Virus record (IMG/VR): IMGVR_UViG_3300035670_000154
Location: 1 to 64,000 of that record
Reading direction: 5' to 3' (one strand)
Length of the DNA stretch: 64,000 nt
Source: a virus
Below, piece after piece: positions 23,969 through 33,755 of the stretch (position 1 is its first letter; the number at the start of each line of letters is the position of its first letter). A model generated the notes under the pieces. The model ran no database searches. It was given only the letters and a program-made list of their open reading frames with translations, and had not been told where the DNA came from. The position numbers were made by a program, and so were the translations under genes.

Positions 23969-24447
23969 TAAAAAGCAAAACAGAGTTTAAAAGCAATCTG
24001 TTAGAGATATTCAAGGCAATAACCCAGCTACAAACAAAAAAAATAAAAGCTGGGGTCTTGGATAGATCAGAAAAAAATAGTGAGACTGGAGAATCTGTTG
24101 TTGATTATGCTGTTTATAATCAATTTGGGTATGGAGTTCCTGCTAGGGCTTTTATGACTATTGGTGGTTTATTTTCAAAAAATAATACAGAACCGCTAGT
24201 TATAAATATGTTAAATGATTTGTTTAGGTTAAAGCCGATAAATAAACATTTGTCAATAATAGCAAAACAAATGTCTTCTGATATTAAATATGCAATAGAC
24301 CCAACACAAATAAGCCCAGCTTTAAGCAAAACAACAATAGAGATAAAAAGAAAAAAAGGCAGATCAAATCCGAGCAAAACACTTGTTGATACAAAGAGCC
24401 TTCACGGATCAATTAAGTTTTCTGTTGAGATAAAAAATGTCGTTTGA
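23965..24447 (+). CDS. neck / tail completion protein (HK97 gp10-type)
   Basis: 160 aa. The stretch KIKAGVLDRSEKN, then DYAVYNQFGYGVPARAFM, and near the C-terminus VDTKSLHGSIKFSV is the typical sequence of neck/tail completion proteins of the HK97 gp10 and virion-morphogenesis kind. Confidence 0.7.
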   Translation: MIKSKTEFKSNLLEIFKAITQLQTKKIKAGVLDRSEKNSETGESVVDYAVYNQFGYGVPARAFMTIGGLFSKNNTEPLVINMLNDLFRLKPINKHLSIIAKQMSSDIKYAIDPTQISPALSKTTIEIKRKKGRSNPSKTLVDTKSLHGSIKFSVEIKNVV

Positions 24448-24874
24448 GAGCGTTTTTGCAGACATGCTGCAAGATTTTACTATACTTCGTAGAGGAAGAC
24501 AAAGTAAATCAAATGGAAGACCTATTGAAGGCGCTAGGTCTATCCTAACGGTAAAAGGTAGGTATAACTCTGTAGGTGGTTCTTACACTGGAAAACTTCA
24601 TTTTGATGATGGAGTTTCATTGATGGAAAACAGTATTTTCTTTTATACACAACAAGATTTGTTTATAACTGGTCAGTATGATGACATGCAGCCAGATTTT
24701 GTTTTGATAGATGAAGGAAATGGCGCTATTTTTATGTATAAAGTTGAGGCTTTATATAAAAACATGGATAACGATACAAGTGATAATAACATAAAACACA
24801 ATAGATATCTTATCACAAAAACAATAAAATTTACAAACAACAACGATTGGTTGAATGGTGTTTTAAATGCCTAA
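24437..24874 (+). CDS. putative head-tail joining protein
   Basis: 145 aa beta-rich protein (FTILRRGR at the start) following the neck gene and overlapping both neighbours. Position suggests a stopper or connector; no firm family. Confidence 0.45.
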   Translation: MSFESVFADMLQDFTILRRGRQSKSNGRPIEGARSILTVKGRYNSVGGSYTGKLHFDDGVSLMENSIFFYTQQDLFITGQYDDMQPDFVLIDEGNGAIFMYKVEALYKNMDNDTSDNNIKHNRYLITKTIKFTNNNDWLNGVLNA

Positions 24875-25571
24875 TAGTATACAGCAAATTATAGCTCAAG
24901 TTGATTCTACAACACCAATTAGAGGAAACGCCACAACTGAAAGTGTTAGATTTAATTTTGACAAAATTAAACAGGCGTTAATAGAGCTTAATGCTTATGG
25001 AGATGATTTAAGTAATCTTTTTCCAAATAAGCTTAATTTATCTGTTTTTGAGCAATACAAAACAAATTCTAGGTTTTATTTAGATGTTCAGTCTGGTGGA
25101 GCTATTGATTCTTTGTTTTCTATCCCATTAGCTGCTCAGACAAATGTACCATTGCTAATACCATCACCAGTTGTTTTTGGCGCTGGAATAACTTATGACA
25201 CTAATGATAGGGCAGTAGTTATACCAGAAGAAGGAAATTATTGTTTTTTTATTAAATTAAATATATTGCCAACTGGTAATGGTGTTTTAGAAACTAGGTT
25301 ATCAAAAAAAAATGGGGCTAATTGGAGCGTTATTCCAGAAAGTTCTGAGCATACAAAAAGATACTCAAATGGAGCTGAGGAGGTTGTTACTTATGTTCTT
25401 ACAAGTAGTTTTTTAGCTAACGATAGGGTTTATATTCATTCAAACTCGAATCCAGCGAATGTTTCTTTTGTTAGTAGGGCTGGAACTTCTTTACAAAACC
25501 CAAGTAATCCAACAGACATTCAAGCGACAAAAACACTTGGTGCTAGGATTCAAGTTTTTAGAATGGCGTAA
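24867..25571 (+). CDS. structural protein with possible jelly-roll domain
   Basis: 234 aa. N-terminal helical part, then a beta-rich domain (about residues 85-234) with NYCFFIKLNILPTGNGVLE and DRVYIHSNSN, resembling TNF/C1q-like jelly rolls used in phage decoration or fibre proteins. Unusual to find between neck and tail genes; could decorate the neck or collar. Confidence 0.45.
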   Translation: MPNSIQQIIAQVDSTTPIRGNATTESVRFNFDKIKQALIELNAYGDDLSNLFPNKLNLSVFEQYKTNSRFYLDVQSGGAIDSLFSIPLAAQTNVPLLIPSPVVFGAGITYDTNDRAVVIPEEGNYCFFIKLNILPTGNGVLETRLSKKNGANWSVIPESSEHTKRYSNGAEEVVTYVLTSSFLANDRVYIHSNSNPANVSFVSRAGTSLQNPSNPTDIQATKTLGARIQVFRMA

Positions 25572-25574
25572 AAA

Positions 25575-26081
25575 ATGCAAGCAACACTTTTAGAACGTAT
25601 TAGAGAGCCGTTTTATCATTTTGCAAAGAAGCTAACAGGCAATCCAGATGTGATGTTTTACATTGAGCCTGATGATGGTGGCAGCCCAAAGCCAAAAGAA
25701 ATTTATTTTGTTTTATGCCCACTATTAGAAGATGATTTTGGAGCAACGCAGGGAATATATGTACAAGAAGACGAAACGCAAAAAGTAGGCGGTCTAAGAC
25801 AGATGAATATAAGAGTTTCTTGTATTGGAAAAGGCTCTTATTCTTTGTTAAGCAGGATAAACACTCTTCTTCATTCTAATACAGGAAGAATAATAAAAGA
25901 TGAGGAAAAGATAGCAATAGAAACACAAAAAGTTTTTTTATCTCCAAAAACCAATTTAGAACCGATGTATATAGAAACAGCCCACGTAAATGGAGTAGCT
26001 AGGTACTATAGTTTTGAGACAGATAATGAAAACAATGATTACATTGAAACAATAAACGTTCCACAAATAATAATTACATAA
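25575..26081 (+). CDS. putative tail terminator protein
   Basis: 168 aa just before the sheath gene. The pattern KVGGLRQMNIRVSCIGKGSY and beta/alpha alternation fit tail terminator-type proteins of contractile phages. Inference mainly from position. Confidence 0.5.
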   Translation: MQATLLERIREPFYHFAKKLTGNPDVMFYIEPDDGGSPKPKEIYFVLCPLLEDDFGATQGIYVQEDETQKVGGLRQMNIRVSCIGKGSYSLLSRINTLLHSNTGRIIKDEEKIAIETQKVFLSPKTNLEPMYIETAHVNGVARYYSFETDNENNDYIETINVPQIIIT

Positions 26082-26089
26082 GGATAAAA

Positions 26090-27430
26090 ATGGCTGTACA
26101 AATAAGCTCAGAAAATTTTATACAGGTTTTTTCAGAAATAGGCGACAAAGGCGTAAATAGATTATATTTTGATAAGGTTTTGTTTGTCGCACATCACATG
26201 GCGTTTTCTGAAAGGGTTAGAAGTTATTTTAACATTGATTCAGCAAAAGACGACGGATTGCCAGAAATTGTTCAACAAGCTATCTCTTCAGCGTTATCAA
26301 ATAACGCTCCTGTTGTTAAAGTAGGAAGAAGAAGCTTAAATAAGGCTGTAATTAAATTAACAGGCGTATTTGCTCCAAAATTATACCAATTAAAAATTGG
26401 CGACACACTGTATGGATACACTAGCTTAGTCGGCGATACCGAGACCGATATTATTGATGGAATTGATGCAGCATTAACTGGTGTGCCAAAAATAACAGTA
26501 ACAAAAACTGCAACATCGATTGAGGTTAAATATATTGATGATGACGATGCTGTTCCAATTAAACTAACAAAAAACCTTACTTGGGCATCTTTTGAGCCAA
26601 ATACTTCAGCCAGCACAATTGTTGATGATTATGACAAAATAAAAGATGAAGACGCTGACTTTTTTCATGTTTGTATACAAGACAGGGATTTAGGAGAGGT
26701 TGAAAAAATTTCTTCTCACATGCAAACACAAGACAGAATTTTTTATGCTTGCGTGAATGACCCATTAAATTACGATAGCGACGCCTCTATTGGTTTTGGA
26801 GCAGAGCTTTATGATAAAGGAAGAAATTGTACCTGTTTGTTTCAGTCTCAATTAGCTGATTCTGAATTTTTGGATATGGCTTCCGCTGGACTTGTCGCAT
26901 CAAAAGAACCAGGAACGTATACTTTAAACTTAAAAAGACCATCAAATGTTTCTCCAGATTCTATAACAGATACTCAATATCAAAACCTATTAAAGAAAAA
27001 AATAAACAGTTATTCAAAAATAGAAATTTTTAACAAAGGTATAACTGATGGTTTTGTTTCTTCAGGCAGACACCTTGATATACAAATTTCTGATTTTTAT
27101 TTTAAAGCAATTTTAAAGGAAGAATTGGCTTTGTACCTATCAAATGAAGACAAACCTACTTACACAGATGATGGTGGTATAGCAGACATAAAAGCAAGAA
27201 CAGAGCTTGTTTTTAAAAGACTTCAGGATAAAGGTATTGTTGTTGCACAGAAATTTTTGGCGGAAGACGGGAAAACTCTTTTAGAGCCTTTTACTGTAAA
27301 TGTTGTGTCAAGATCAAACTCTCCTCTTGGCGACAGAATAGATAGGGTCTATAACGGACTGACTTATCAGGCTTATTTAACTGGTGGTATTCATAAAATA
27401 ATAGCTGTTAGAGGCGAATTGAACGTATAA
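26090..27430 (+). CDS. tail sheath protein (DUF3383)
   Basis: 446 aa. Matches DUF3383-type sheath proteins in position, length and the C-terminal region DRIDRVYNGLTYQAYLTGGIHK, with KARTELVFKRLQDKGIV before it. It forms the contractile sheath around the tube, so the virion is a myovirus. TAAGGATAAAA precedes the ATG. Confidence 0.85.
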   Translation: MAVQISSENFIQVFSEIGDKGVNRLYFDKVLFVAHHMAFSERVRSYFNIDSAKDDGLPEIVQQAISSALSNNAPVVKVGRRSLNKAVIKLTGVFAPKLYQLKIGDTLYGYTSLVGDTETDIIDGIDAALTGVPKITVTKTATSIEVKYIDDDDAVPIKLTKNLTWASFEPNTSASTIVDDYDKIKDEDADFFHVCIQDRDLGEVEKISSHMQTQDRIFYACVNDPLNYDSDASIGFGAELYDKGRNCTCLFQSQLADSEFLDMASAGLVASKEPGTYTLNLKRPSNVSPDSITDTQYQNLLKKKINSYSKIEIFNKGITDGFVSSGRHLDIQISDFYFKAILKEELALYLSNEDKPTYTDDGGIADIKARTELVFKRLQDKGIVVAQKFLAEDGKTLLEPFTVNVVSRSNSPLGDRIDRVYNGLTYQAYLTGGIHKIIAVRGELNV

Positions 27431-27446
27431 TAAAAAAGGAATATAA

Positions 27447-27884
27447 ATGGCTGTAAATGGTGTTATTGGATTTGATAATATAGTATTAATTGTTGGTGGA
27501 TTTGCAGTAAGAAACGGTCTTGTAAGGCTTGATATTGCTCCAGCAGAAAAAGCAAGCTTTACAAATTACGGAAGCGGTCCCTCATCTTCTACCACTTTTA
27601 ATACAAGCAAGCATAAATTAGTTACGATTGAATTATTGCCAACGGCAGATTCACATGGTGATATTTATAATTTGCTTGATATTTCTTTAGCGACAGGGAA
27701 GGCATTTCCTTTTATTTATCGAGACCCAGCAAAAACAAATCAATATGTAATTAGCCAAATGGCTGTGGTTGAGGATGAGCCTACAATATCACACCAAAGG
27801 CTTGCGATTGACAATTCTGTTTGGGTTATTAGGGCAAATGGCACAACAACCGCTCAAAGCGGCTCTCTTGCTAGTTTAATATAA
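27447..27884 (+). CDS. tail tube protein (DUF3277-like)
   Basis: 145 aa right after the sheath, beta-rich, as expected for the tube subunit: VRNGLVRLDIAPAEKASFTN, DNSVWVIRANGT. Forms the inner tail tube. Confidence 0.75.
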   Translation: MAVNGVIGFDNIVLIVGGFAVRNGLVRLDIAPAEKASFTNYGSGPSSSTTFNTSKHKLVTIELLPTADSHGDIYNLLDISLATGKAFPFIYRDPAKTNQYVISQMAVVEDEPTISHQRLAIDNSVWVIRANGTTTAQSGSLASLI

Positions 27885-27894
27885 AGGATTTTTA

Positions 27895-28266
27895 ATGAAT
27901 AAAATAGAATTGGGAAACCTTGTTTTTTCCTACAATCTTGAGCAAGCAAACTTTAGTGATCTTTGTGAATATAATGATCAAATGTGTTTTTTTGCTGTTG
28001 TTTGGGAGCTTTCTAAAGCAAATTTTATTGACAAAAAAAATCTTAACTTAATTAATGATTTTTTCACATCAATAAAACTTGAAGTAGCTGGTGAAAATGG
28101 AATAACAATAAAAATAAAAAGCATTCAAGATATTAATTCTTTTTTTCCAATAAAAAAAATTAGAACACTTTGTGAGCTTGTTTATTTAATTACAAAAGAC
28201 GTTTATGAGGATGATTTTCTTCATAGGCTTGATGAGGCAAAAAAAAAGATGGACACGACAAGTTAG
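27895..28266 (+). CDS. tail assembly chaperone, short form (G-like)
   Basis: 123 aa acidic protein between tube and tape measure genes. Near its end the message reads GCA AAA AAA AAG (28237-28248) with the slippery heptamer A AAA AAG at 28242-28248, the same heptamer as in E. coli dnaX. Normal reading ends at TAG shortly after; a -1 slip extends into 28248-28616. Confidence 0.8.
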   Translation: MNKIELGNLVFSYNLEQANFSDLCEYNDQMCFFAVVWELSKANFIDKKNLNLINDFFTSIKLEVAGENGITIKIKSIQDINSFFPIKKIRTLCELVYLITKDVYEDDFLHRLDEAKKKMDTTS

Positions 28267-28616
28267 ATTTTAAAAACAATAATTTTCGTTATACTCCTGT
28301 TTTTAAACAAGAGGTTGATAATAGAATAGAGATAAAAGAGATACCAATAAAAATACAAAAATTTTTTGATATTTTTAGATGTATTGAAGCTGGTTTTTTA
28401 ACAATAGATACTCTTTTAAGCAAAAATATAAATAAAAAAGAGCTGCTGAAATATATAAAAATGGCTTGCTTTTATCTCGACTTTAATAAAGATATTCAAA
28501 ATCAAGTTGATGTTTTGGCTGCGGCAGATTCTTTGGATATAAACACTGAATCGTATATTAAATTTGATATAAACTCTGTCTATAAACAAGTAAAAAGAAA
28601 GCAAAAACAAAAATAA
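28248..28616 (+). CDS. tail assembly chaperone extension (T-like, by -1 frameshift)
   Basis: An open frame of 122 codons directly downstream of the slip site with no usable start of its own. It begins in the -1 frame at GAT (28248), giving a 240-aa G-T fusion product with the preceding gene. It ends at a TAA immediately before the tape-measure ATG. This is the classic chaperone arrangement that sets tail assembly on the tape measure protein. Confidence 0.8.
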   Translation, partial: DGHDKLDFKNNNFRYTPVFKQEVDNRIEIKEIPIKIQKFFDIFRCIEAGFLTIDTLLSKNINKKELLKYIKMACFYLDFNKDIQNQVDVLAAADSLDINTESYIKFDINSVYKQVKRKQKQK

Positions 28617-30986
28617 ATGACAGATATTGTAGCATCTAGTCTAGTTAATAATCTAACCTTTAATGTAAAAGGCGAAGAGCAATTAAAGACTATTGAAGAA
28701 AGATTATTAGCAATAAAAAAAGCCGCTGATGGGATTGGTTCTATCAGCGGTATTGCTGCTGCTGCAAAATCTGGAAAATCATCTGTATATTCTGATGCCG
28801 CAAAAGGTCAGTTGCTTTATAATAAGGCGATGACTGAGGTGTCTAAGCAACATGTAAATGCTGCAAAAGCTATTGATATAAAATCAAAGGCAGAGTTAAA
28901 TTATGCCAAATCTTTGTCTGCTCAAACAAAATTGGTTGATAAGTACATGGGGATGTTTTATACCCAACGTGCTGGCGTTGTTCCTACATCTGGCATAGCA
29001 AAAAAGTATTTTGAAAAACTTGGTGTAGAGGCACCAAGTTACGCATATACAAAATCTTATTTTGCAACACAAAACGAGATCGCTAGGACAAGGTCTGCAA
29101 AACAAGATGAAATATCAGCAATAAAAGAAAGCGCTAGAGCGGCAAAAGAAAATGCCAAAGAGCGAGATAGGCATACAAAAATGCTATTGCGCCAACAAAA
29201 AGAATTAAGATCACAAGCATCTCAGCAATTAAGAGGTGCAGTTCCTTTTGGTATGGGCACTCAAGGTGTTTTAGGTGGTATACCAACTCCTCTTGTAGGT
29301 ATGCTTGGTGTTGGTGCTATTGCTCAAAAATATGACACAATCATTGGCGCTCAAGCCAGGATTCAAGCTGTTAGCACATTTAATGATCTTGGAAAAGAAG
29401 GTGCTTTAAATAATGTTTTTACACAAGCTGAGGAGCTAAGGATTGATGCTTCTGATTATGCGACACTATTATCAAGAATAGGATTGGTCACGGAAGATGT
29501 TGCAAAAGAAACTGGATATGGATCAAAAGGTCTTTTAGATTTTACAACAACTATATTCAAAGGTATGCGGTACAGTGGAGCAGGAACACAGCAAGCTGCT
29601 TCAATAATGACGCAATTACCCCAAGCGTTAGTTGGCGATGCTGGCGGTGAAGAGCTTAGGGCGCTTGTTGAAGGTATGGGTGCATTTGCTAACGACCTAG
29701 CTAAGGCAGTTAAAAACCCAGATACAGGAAAGTTTTTTAAAAATGCACAAGAGATGAAGAAGTGGACTGGTGTTCAAGGGAATGATTTAACGCCAAAAAT
29801 GCTTATGGACGCAGCACTTTCTTTAAAGCCGCTTTATGATGAAAGGTTTTTAAAGCTACCAAAGCTTTTCTCTGACATTTGGAACAATGCTGGAACTCAA
29901 GTTTCAAAAATAATTATTGGATTAGAGCGAGATACTGGTTTTTTCTCAAAAACGATTGAGGGTCTTTTATCTGGATTGAAATTTGTTGATAAAATAATAC
30001 GTGTTATTACAGACGCTACTGGCGGATGGGGAAATGCTATGCAGATATTTTTCTCATTGTACGGTGCGAAAAAGATTTATGACATGGCTGGTGCAGCAAA
30101 AAAATACTGGGATGCGATGCGGCTTGGCGTGATGGCTTACAATACGGCATCTGGTGCAACTGGTTTGGTTGGAGCTGCTGGCTCTATTGGTGCTGCTGGT
30201 AGGGCTGGTAGAGCTGGTTCGGCTGGAAAATATGCTGTGCAAAGCGGCTATCAAATGGGCAGTGTTGCAGCAACAGCTGCAACAACGGCTGGAGCTTTTC
30301 GCAGTGCAGCGGCTGGGACTATAGCATCAATAGGTAAGTTTACTGGCACAATGGCTTTATTAACTTTTGCTGTTGATGAGGGAATAAATATATTAAGCGG
30401 GCAAAGGTCTTTTTTGATGGAGATGTGGGCTAAAATTACTGGAGATAAATCATACGGCTCTTTTCATGATACAGAAGATGCAATAAAAAGAAGACAAGCC
30501 AATGCGGCTTTACTTGATCGTATAAGTGCGGCAAACACTGAGGCTGGGTATGAAAAGTTTACAGCAAAAAAACAGGAAGATTATAGTTTTTGGAAAGACA
30601 CATCTCTTGCTGAAAAATTTACATTGGCTACAAGTCTACTTACTAACCCTGAATCTTTTTTTAGCACTCGTAAAGAAATTCAAGATCGATACTCGGCTGC
30701 ACCTCGCCTTGAGCAAACAGAGGCAAACAGAATGTTTAAGCACTATAGAGACCCTGTTTCTGGTGTTGCTCTACAAACAGATGAGAGAATACCAGAGGCA
30801 GTAAATAGCGCAAATAAAAACTCTGTTGTCTATAACAACCCAGCAATTATTGGGAATGCTATTGGTAGCGCAGTAAAACTGCCACAACTTAACGTTCAAA
30901 TTATGCTGCCAAACGGTCTTACTTTACAACCATTAAGTGTTTCTATAAACAAGGGAAGCGCATCAATACCAACTAGCGCATTTTAA
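28617..30986 (+). CDS. tail tape measure protein
   Basis: 789 aa, the longest gene of the tail core, directly after the chaperones. Long helical Ala/Lys-rich N-terminal part (to about 205), a central tail-tape region, and a Gly/Ala-rich hydrophobic segment (about residues 505-590) that is probably membrane-active during DNA entry. It sets tail length. Weak Shine-Dalgarno, so probably coupled to the chaperone reading. Confidence 0.88.
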   Translation: MTDIVASSLVNNLTFNVKGEEQLKTIEERLLAIKKAADGIGSISGIAAAAKSGKSSVYSDAAKGQLLYNKAMTEVSKQHVNAAKAIDIKSKAELNYAKSLSAQTKLVDKYMGMFYTQRAGVVPTSGIAKKYFEKLGVEAPSYAYTKSYFATQNEIARTRSAKQDEISAIKESARAAKENAKERDRHTKMLLRQQKELRSQASQQLRGAVPFGMGTQGVLGGIPTPLVGMLGVGAIAQKYDTIIGAQARIQAVSTFNDLGKEGALNNVFTQAEELRIDASDYATLLSRIGLVTEDVAKETGYGSKGLLDFTTTIFKGMRYSGAGTQQAASIMTQLPQALVGDAGGEELRALVEGMGAFANDLAKAVKNPDTGKFFKNAQEMKKWTGVQGNDLTPKMLMDAALSLKPLYDERFLKLPKLFSDIWNNAGTQVSKIIIGLERDTGFFSKTIEGLLSGLKFVDKIIRVITDATGGWGNAMQIFFSLYGAKKIYDMAGAAKKYWDAMRLGVMAYNTASGATGLVGAAGSIGAAGRAGRAGSAGKYAVQSGYQMGSVAATAATTAGAFRSAAAGTIASIGKFTGTMALLTFAVDEGINILSGQRSFLMEMWAKITGDKSYGSFHDTEDAIKRRQANAALLDRISAANTEAGYEKFTAKKQEDYSFWKDTSLAEKFTLATSLLTNPESFFSTRKEIQDRYSAAPRLEQTEANRMFKHYRDPVSGVALQTDERIPEAVNSANKNSVVYNNPAIIGNAIGSAVKLPQLNVQIMLPNGLTLQPLSVSINKGSASIPTSAF

Positions 30987-30988
30987 TC

Positions 30989-31633
30989 ATGGAAACTTTT
31001 GTAATTAAGTTTGAAGCAACAGACGGTGAGTTTGGCGTGTTTGAGCTAGAGGCTCAAATGCAAGAAACAATGTCTTTGGAAAATGAAGTGGCTACACATC
31101 GAATAGAAAATGGGCGTAGCTCTTCTGATCATATACATAATGTTTCAAAAACACTGACAATAGTTGCTGACATAACAGATACCCCTCTTAATGATGATCT
31201 TTATAGAATAAAAAGAGAGGCTGGCAGAAGAGAGGCTTATACAAATTTAGCCGTTAGCTTTTATGAAAAAAGAGCGCTTATGATTGTCTATACAAAAAAT
31301 TATGTATGGGTAAACATGGCTATTGTAAGTATGGAAAAAAACACGACACCTGATAGAGGTGAGCGTGATATTTATACAATCACATTTAAACAGCTAGATA
31401 TAACAGACACAAAAACGGTTTCTCTTCCAAAACCAGTAGCTAGAAAAAAAACAAACAGATCAAAAAACGTAACAAACAAATGTGGAACTCAAACAGACTC
31501 TGGTCAAAAACAAACAAATTCAACACAAAGCACTCAAAGCGCTATTGATGCTTTAGTATTGCCACCAGGACTGAGACGTGGGTTTGGGTTGCCAGTTTTG
31601 CCAACTAACTCTGCATCAATTGTAACGCCATAA
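30989..31633 (+). CDS. putative baseplate/distal tail protein
   Basis: 214 aa following the tape measure. N-terminal about 140 residues are a beta-rich domain similar in pattern to Dit-like N-terminal domains (VSKTLTIVADITD, ERDIYTITFKQLDI), followed by a low-complexity Thr/Gln/Ser linker and a proline-containing end. Confidence 0.55.
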   Translation: METFVIKFEATDGEFGVFELEAQMQETMSLENEVATHRIENGRSSSDHIHNVSKTLTIVADITDTPLNDDLYRIKREAGRREAYTNLAVSFYEKRALMIVYTKNYVWVNMAIVSMEKNTTPDRGERDIYTITFKQLDITDTKTVSLPKPVARKKTNRSKNVTNKCGTQTDSGQKQTNSTQSTQSAIDALVLPPGLRRGFGLPVLPTNSASIVTP

Positions 31634-31638
31634 TAAAA

Positions 31639-32061
31639 ATGGAAAAAATACCACTGCTATCAGGTGAAACAAAACAAAGAGTATCTGTTGATATTGATGA
31701 AGTACCTTATGTTTTTGAGGTACAGTGGAACGATCATGCGCAAAAATTTTACATGTCTATTTTAACAACCGATCTTGTTGAAATTATTTCTGGTGTGTGT
31801 TTGGTTCCAAATACGCCATTAATAGGTAGACATAAAAAAGAAGAATTGCCAAAAGGTGAATTGTTTTTATTCCGCGTAAATTCAAAAAATGAATATCCGA
31901 CGTTTGATGAGCTTGATGTTGGTTTTTGGTTAGTATACATACCTAAAACAACCACTTTAAAAGCACCAGTTTTGCCAATTGTAACATCTAGGTATACCGA
32001 AACAGTCTGGGATGAAGGTATAACAACCTGGGATAATGGTGATACAAAATGGGATTTATAG
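31639..32061 (+). CDS. putative baseplate plug protein
   Basis: 140 aa. The pattern YVFEVQWNDHAQKFYMSI and FDELDVGFWLVYI fits the small baseplate plug family seen before the hub gene in contractile phages. Position supports it. Ends directly at the hub start. Confidence 0.6.
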   Translation: MEKIPLLSGETKQRVSVDIDEVPYVFEVQWNDHAQKFYMSILTTDLVEIISGVCLVPNTPLIGRHKKEELPKGELFLFRVNSKNEYPTFDELDVGFWLVYIPKTTTLKAPVLPIVTSRYTETVWDEGITTWDNGDTKWDL

Positions 32062-33021
32062 ATGAGTGAAAATTTTGGCAGGATCGTAAAGCTAACTATT
32101 TTTGACAAAGACCCAATAGAAAAGGGTGCTGATTTAAAAGGCGTTGAAATTGAGTTTTTAAAAATAGATTTTGAGGTTAAAAAAACATCATCAAAAGACC
32201 CAAATTATTGTAGAATTGATATAACAAATTGCAGTCAAAATACAATAGCATATCTTGAAAAAATAGGAAACATAGCTATATTAGAGGTTGGATACGCAGG
32301 ATTAGATGGAACGGGGAAACCAACTGTTTTGTTTACAGGCAATATTGTTAGGTTTGATCCACCAGGAGACGTTGCTGTTGATGAAGTTGTTTCGATAGAG
32401 GTTAGGGATGGATATTTAGAATATAGGGATACAAGAATATCCGTTTATAAGGATGTTGGCGCAAGCGCATTATCTGTATTAAAAGAAATTGTATCTTATT
32501 TTAAACTTCCTATTGAAAAACTACCTGCAATTGAAGATAAGGTTTATATAAACGGATATTCTTATACTGGAAAACTTAGAGAGGCTATGGATAGGGTTTG
32601 CAGATACCTTGGATTAAGCTGGTCTATTCAAAACAGACGTATTCGTATTTTTAAAAAGGGTGAAACATATACTAAGCAATTTTATCATTTAACTTATGAT
32701 AGTGGTCTTGAATTTTGTGGCAGAAAGTCAGTCACTGAAGATGATAGAAAAAAAGCAACAAAAAGAAAAACAAAATCAACAAAGCTAACAAAAAAAGATA
32801 AAACTGACTTTGTTTTACCTAGCGACAATGAAAAACTGAAAGTACAAGGAGTTGTTGTAAAAACGAGACTCAACCCTTTACTTTTACCAGGAGATACTGT
32901 TAAAATTACAAGCAAAATAATTGATGGTGATTTTTACTCTATTGATGATATAGAATATAGAGGATCAAACGTTGATAATGAGTTTTATTGCAGATTTACT
33001 GCGAAAATAATAAAAAAATGA
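32062..33021 (+). CDS. baseplate hub protein (gpD/gp27-like)
   Basis: 319 aa. Beta-barrel hub pattern: IDITNCSQNTIAYLEKIG, AILEVGYAG, VLFTGNIV, then a domain with YTGKLREAMDRVCRYLGLSW and a C-terminal LLPGDTVKITSKIIDGDFY. Forms the trimeric hub that carries the spike. ATGA overlap with the spike gene. Confidence 0.78.
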   Translation: MSENFGRIVKLTIFDKDPIEKGADLKGVEIEFLKIDFEVKKTSSKDPNYCRIDITNCSQNTIAYLEKIGNIAILEVGYAGLDGTGKPTVLFTGNIVRFDPPGDVAVDEVVSIEVRDGYLEYRDTRISVYKDVGASALSVLKEIVSYFKLPIEKLPAIEDKVYINGYSYTGKLREAMDRVCRYLGLSWSIQNRRIRIFKKGETYTKQFYHLTYDSGLEFCGRKSVTEDDRKKATKRKTKSTKLTKKDKTDFVLPSDNEKLKVQGVVVKTRLNPLLLPGDTVKITSKIIDGDFYSIDDIEYRGSNVDNEFYCRFTAKIIKK

Positions 33022-33755
33022 ATGATTTTAAATTTTTGGAACAACAGATAGGCAGTAGGACAAGTGAAAATGATATACATAAAATTCTCAAAGAGCATCT
33101 CAATACCAGTTTCCCTGCTACTGTTGTTAGTTATAGCGATGGTCGTGTAAAGGTTAAGCCTGATATATCAAAAAATTATCAAGATGATGAAAATCTTGAA
33201 TATGCTATATTAAATGCAAAGGTAATATACCCTAGATTTGACAATGGTAGCGCTGGGGTAAAAGGCAGGATAACAAAAGGAACGAAAGGCTATGTGCATA
33301 TAGCACAAGCAGCCACTGATAACAGTGGTGATCAACGAAGCTATGATTTGTCAGATGCCTTTTTTTATCCTTGCGATCCAACATTATCTGATCCAGTTGG
33401 GGTTGGAAATGATGAAATGGCTATGTTTTGGGGTGCAGCAAAGATAAGTATAAGTGAGGATGGGTTTATTACAATAGTAGCACCAACAGGTTTTAAGGTT
33501 ATTACACCAAAAGGCGAATTTACAGCAAAACTAGAGACTGGCGATAATCTTAACGTTAAGTCTGGTGGGATTGATAATGTAGACGGAATTAGAAATACTG
33601 GAGGTATTGATAACCTGGGTGGTCTTAGAAACGCAGGAGGATTTTCAAGTACAGGGTCATCAAAATCAAACGGAGAAAGAATTACAACTGAGTCGCATAC
33701 ACACAACTACACAGATGATGGTGCGCAAAAAGTTACTGAAAAGGCTAATGTGTAA
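33018..33755 (+). CDS. baseplate spike protein (gpV/Gp138-like)
   Basis: 245 aa from the ATG overlapping the hub stop. N-terminal OB-fold-like domain (NTSFPATVVSYSDGRVKVKP), a repeat region with GGIDN/GGLRN units (about 186-220) and a C-terminal tip with SHTHNYTDD; His-x-His is the iron-binding motif of membrane-piercing spikes. Contractile tails drive this through the outer membrane. Confidence 0.82.
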   Translation: MNDFKFLEQQIGSRTSENDIHKILKEHLNTSFPATVVSYSDGRVKVKPDISKNYQDDENLEYAILNAKVIYPRFDNGSAGVKGRITKGTKGYVHIAQAATDNSGDQRSYDLSDAFFYPCDPTLSDPVGVGNDEMAMFWGAAKISISEDGFITIVAPTGFKVITPKGEFTAKLETGDNLNVKSGGIDNVDGIRNTGGIDNLGGLRNAGGFSSTGSSKSNGERITTESHTHNYTDDGAQKVTEKANV

